From a virus: a stretch of DNA of 23,070 nt. Shown in pieces: positions 21,239 through 23,070 of this stretch. Where the stretch lies: IMG/VR virus record IMGVR_UViG_3300043427_003626, positions 1 to 23,070 of that record; one strand, given 5' to 3'. The notes under the pieces are model-generated. The model had not been told where the DNA came from and searched no databases. It was given only the letters and a program-made list of their open reading frames with translations. Numbering within the stretch: position 1 is the stretch's first letter; each line of letters starts with the position of its first letter. A program made the translations under genes and the position numbers.

Positions 21239-22105
21239 ATGCCTTCCATCACAATCGGCGGGCGCATCTACGAAGAAATCGCGGTCACGGCAACCGACGG
21301 AAAGCCGCTACCTGTCGACATTCAGGCAGCAACGCTGAACCTCTCGGGTGATATCACTGTCGGCAATGTCACCGTCGACAATGATTCGCTAAACCCCGTC
21401 CCCGTCAGCGATAACGGCTCCACACTGTCTGTGGACGACGGTGGCGGATCGATCACGGTCGATGGCCCGCTGACCGATACGCAGCTGCGCGCCTCTGCGG
21501 TCGAGGTGACGCAAGCGTCGCAGCCACTGCCGACTGGTGCCGCCACGTCTGCGCTGCAAACCACGGGCAACTCCTCGCTGTCGACCATTAACGGCAAGCT
21601 GCCAAGTCTCGTTGGCAGCAGAATTCCCGTTGACGGCAGTGGCGTTACGCAACCCGTGAGCGATGCGGGTGGCAGTTTAACCGTCGACGACGGGGGAGGT
21701 TCGATCACAGTTGATGGTCCGCTGACCGATGCCCAGCTCCGAGCAACACCTGTTGCCGTTGGCGACGGCGGTGGCTCGCTCACGGTTGATGGCTCGGTCT
21801 CGATCACCGGCGTCGCGTCGGTGACTGCCGCAGCGCGCACGCCGACGACGACATCTGTTGCCGGCGCCGCTAGCAGCGTGTTGATTCTGGCTTTGAATGC
21901 CAACCGCAAGGGGCTGTCGGTCAGCAACATCAGCACCAGCAAGCTCTATCTGTCATTCAGCAATCCCGCCACGGTTGGCAATTCGTTCATCGAAATGCAA
22001 CCGGGATCATTCCTTTTGTTTGATCAGCAGTTGATTGTTGCCAATGCGATCTACGGCATCTGGACGAACGCCAACGGGGCAGCGCAGGTCACCGAGTACG
22101 TCTGA
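21239..22105 (+). CDS. Beta-helical repeat protein, probable fibre component
   Basis: The 288-residue product starts MPSITIGGRIYEEIAVTATD and is full of short strands separated by Asp/Gly turns (NVTVDNDSLNPVPVSDNGST, LSVDDGGGSITVDG). This is a pattern of beta-solenoid or elongated fibre proteins. It contains two copies of a unit with DDGGGSITVDGPLTD.QLRA and ends in a more globular 90-residue domain (LNANRKGLSVSNISTSKLYL, SFIEMQPGSFLLFDQ) resembling a small beta-sandwich. AGGT lies 9 nt before ATG. The TGA overlaps the next ATG as TGATG. Following the S74 fibre, it may be an accessory or second fibre; the function is inferred. Confidence 0.68.
   Translation: MPSITIGGRIYEEIAVTATDGKPLPVDIQAATLNLSGDITVGNVTVDNDSLNPVPVSDNGSTLSVDDGGGSITVDGPLTDTQLRASAVEVTQASQPLPTGAATSALQTTGNSSLSTINGKLPSLVGSRIPVDGSGVTQPVSDAGGSLTVDDGGGSITVDGPLTDAQLRATPVAVGDGGGSLTVDGSVSITGVASVTAAARTPTTTSVAGAASSVLILALNANRKGLSVSNISTSKLYLSFSNPATVGNSFIEMQPGSFLLFDQQLIVANAIYGIWTNANGAAQVTEYV
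21434..21770 (+). repeat. 252-nt repeat in the gene at 21239
   Basis: DDGGGSITVDGPLTD(T/A)QLRA is encoded at 21434 and again at 21686, exactly 252 nt apart. A shorter related DGGGSLTVDG follows in the second unit. Confidence 0.8.
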
Positions 22106-23058
22106 TGGGCCAGTACATCCCGGCACCAATAGGTGAAGCGTCTCCCGGGGTGGCGCCCGGCGGCCTCAAGAATCAATACTTAAGAAAGGCTTCTGACCTT
22201 GATTACGATACAGACTGGGAAGATATTGTCTTCCCAGAAGGCGGAGGCGGAGGCGCGGGAACGGACCTGGGATATGTAGCGTCCACTCGACTTCTGACAA
22301 GCAGTACAGGGGCAGATGTAACGCTCCCACCAGCGGACGGAAGTAATGCCGGCCTGATGGCCGCAGTGGACAAGACCAAGCTCGACGGCATCGCGGCCGG
22401 CGCCGAGGTGAACGTCAATGCCGACTGGAATGCCTCCAGCGGCGACGCGCAGATCCTGAACAAGCCGACGCTCGGCACCGCTGCAGCGGCGAACACCGGA
22501 GACTTCGCAACAGCCGCCCAGGGCGCTAAGGCAGATACTGCCGTGCAGCCTGGAAGCCTTGCGACGGTGGCGACGAGTGGCAGCTACGCAGACCTGTCCA
22601 ACAGGCCGACAGTCCCAACACTCAGCGACGCCACACCTCAGGCGCCTGGTACGGCAGCTGCCGGCACGGCCAGCAGCGCTGCTCGGGGGGATCACGTCCA
22701 CCCGTTGCCGGCGACGGTCACGACATCGGCGGCCGGCCTCCAGCCTGCCAGCGGCTACGGGACGATCACCTACGCCGCGCAGGTCACGCTGGATTTCGCG
22801 GCCCGCGACAAGACGATGCACTCCATCTCGTTGACCGGTGCGCTGGAGCTGCTGACCAGCAACCTGGCCAATGGCCGGGAGGTGCGGCTGCGGCTGGTGT
22901 GTGATGCCACCCAGCGGACGCTGACGTTCCCGACTGACTGGCGGTTCGTCGGCACGAAGCCCGCAAACCTCGCTGCCTCCAAGGTGGCAGTCCTCAGCCT
23001 CGCCGCGTTTGGCACCACCAACGCCGACGTGGTGGCCGCTTACGCAGTGCAGTCATGA
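22105..23058 (+). CDS. Fibre or structural protein with HVH motif
   Basis: The 317-residue product starts MGQYIPAPIGEASPGVAPGG, then YLRKASDLDYDTDWEDIVFP and a Gly-rich hinge. The middle has fibre-shaft phrases common in phage tail fibres: TKLDGIAAGAEVNVNADWN, ILNKPTLGTAA, and YADLSNRPTV, the last also present as YGDLSGRPTL in the S74 fibre. An HVH triplet (H197, H199, in ARGDHVHPLP) may bind metal as in other HxH fibres. The C-terminus (about 220-317) is a compact beta domain (LRLVCDATQRTLTFPTDWRF) without an S74 chaperone. It is probably a short tail fibre or fibre-tip component. It starts and ends in stop/start overlaps. Confidence 0.72.
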   Translation: MGQYIPAPIGEASPGVAPGGLKNQYLRKASDLDYDTDWEDIVFPEGGGGGAGTDLGYVASTRLLTSSTGADVTLPPADGSNAGLMAAVDKTKLDGIAAGAEVNVNADWNASSGDAQILNKPTLGTAAAANTGDFATAAQGAKADTAVQPGSLATVATSGSYADLSNRPTVPTLSDATPQAPGTAAAGTASSAARGDHVHPLPATVTTSAAGLQPASGYGTITYAAQVTLDFAARDKTMHSISLTGALELLTSNLANGREVRLRLVCDATQRTLTFPTDWRFVGTKPANLAASKVAVLSLAAFGTTNADVVAAYAVQS

Positions 23059-23070
23059 TGATCCGAGTCA
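23055..23070 (+). CDS. Start of the next gene, cut by the window edge
   Basis: ATG 23055 overlaps the preceding TGA as ATGA and reads MMIRV to the edge. The overlap style used throughout the cluster supports a real gene start; ATG 23058 is an alternative. Nothing can be said of the product. Confidence 0.4.

Noticed and set aside
1-23070. CRISPR array, tRNA, insertion sequence, integrase or attachment site
   Set aside because: No spaced direct-repeat array, cloverleaf, transposase or recombinase motif was seen on reading both strands; the repeats found are protein-coding modules.

Overview
The window is a stretch of a tailed double-stranded DNA bacteriophage genome (Caudoviricetes), covering much of its virion-structure and lysis region. 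Nearly every recognisable gene is a capsid, fibre or lysis gene. Genes are packed with ATGA or TGATG stop/start overlaps, and there are no ribosomal, tRNA, metabolic or integrase genes. The DNA looks GC-rich by eye. The fibre-protein styles and the SH3-like linker in the endolysin recall cyanophages, so a phage of a freshwater or marine picocyanobacterium is my best guess. That is inference from resemblance; no host marker is present.

Layout. (1) 1-1527: the 3' end of an upstream gene (perhaps the portal), overlapping by 467 nt in another frame a Pro/Ala/Gln-rich scaffold-like gene, then a terminator and a small helical protein gene. (2) 1557-3006: a small gene and a two-enzyme endolysin (GH24-type lysozyme plus M15-type peptidase). 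(3) 3050-6667: two fibre or adhesin genes sharing an N-terminal domain, separated by two small genes. (4) 6735-9445, minus strand: three small virion-type genes, including an unlisted 43-aa basic protein, and a LAGLIDADG homing endonuclease broken over two frames. (5) 9536-12136: the major capsid gene, split into three exons by two group I introns. Intron 2 carries a second LAGLIDADG endonuclease gene on the opposite strand. (6) 12152-17705: decoration-like, helix-hairpin-helix, connector-like and unassigned structural genes. (7) 17737-23070: a long S74-type self-processing tail fibre and further beta-structured fibre genes, with a new gene starting at the right edge.

How it fits together. 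The scaffold-like, capsid, decoration and connector-like proteins would build the head. The repeat-rich proteins with HxH and S74 features would form host-recognition fibres, and the endolysin would release progeny. A short -10-like word, (C/T)TAGAATC, recurs 20-30 nt before several gene starts and may be the phage's late promoter. The most striking feature is the capsid locus: two related group I introns and two antisense-oriented homing endonucleases within about 3.9 kb.
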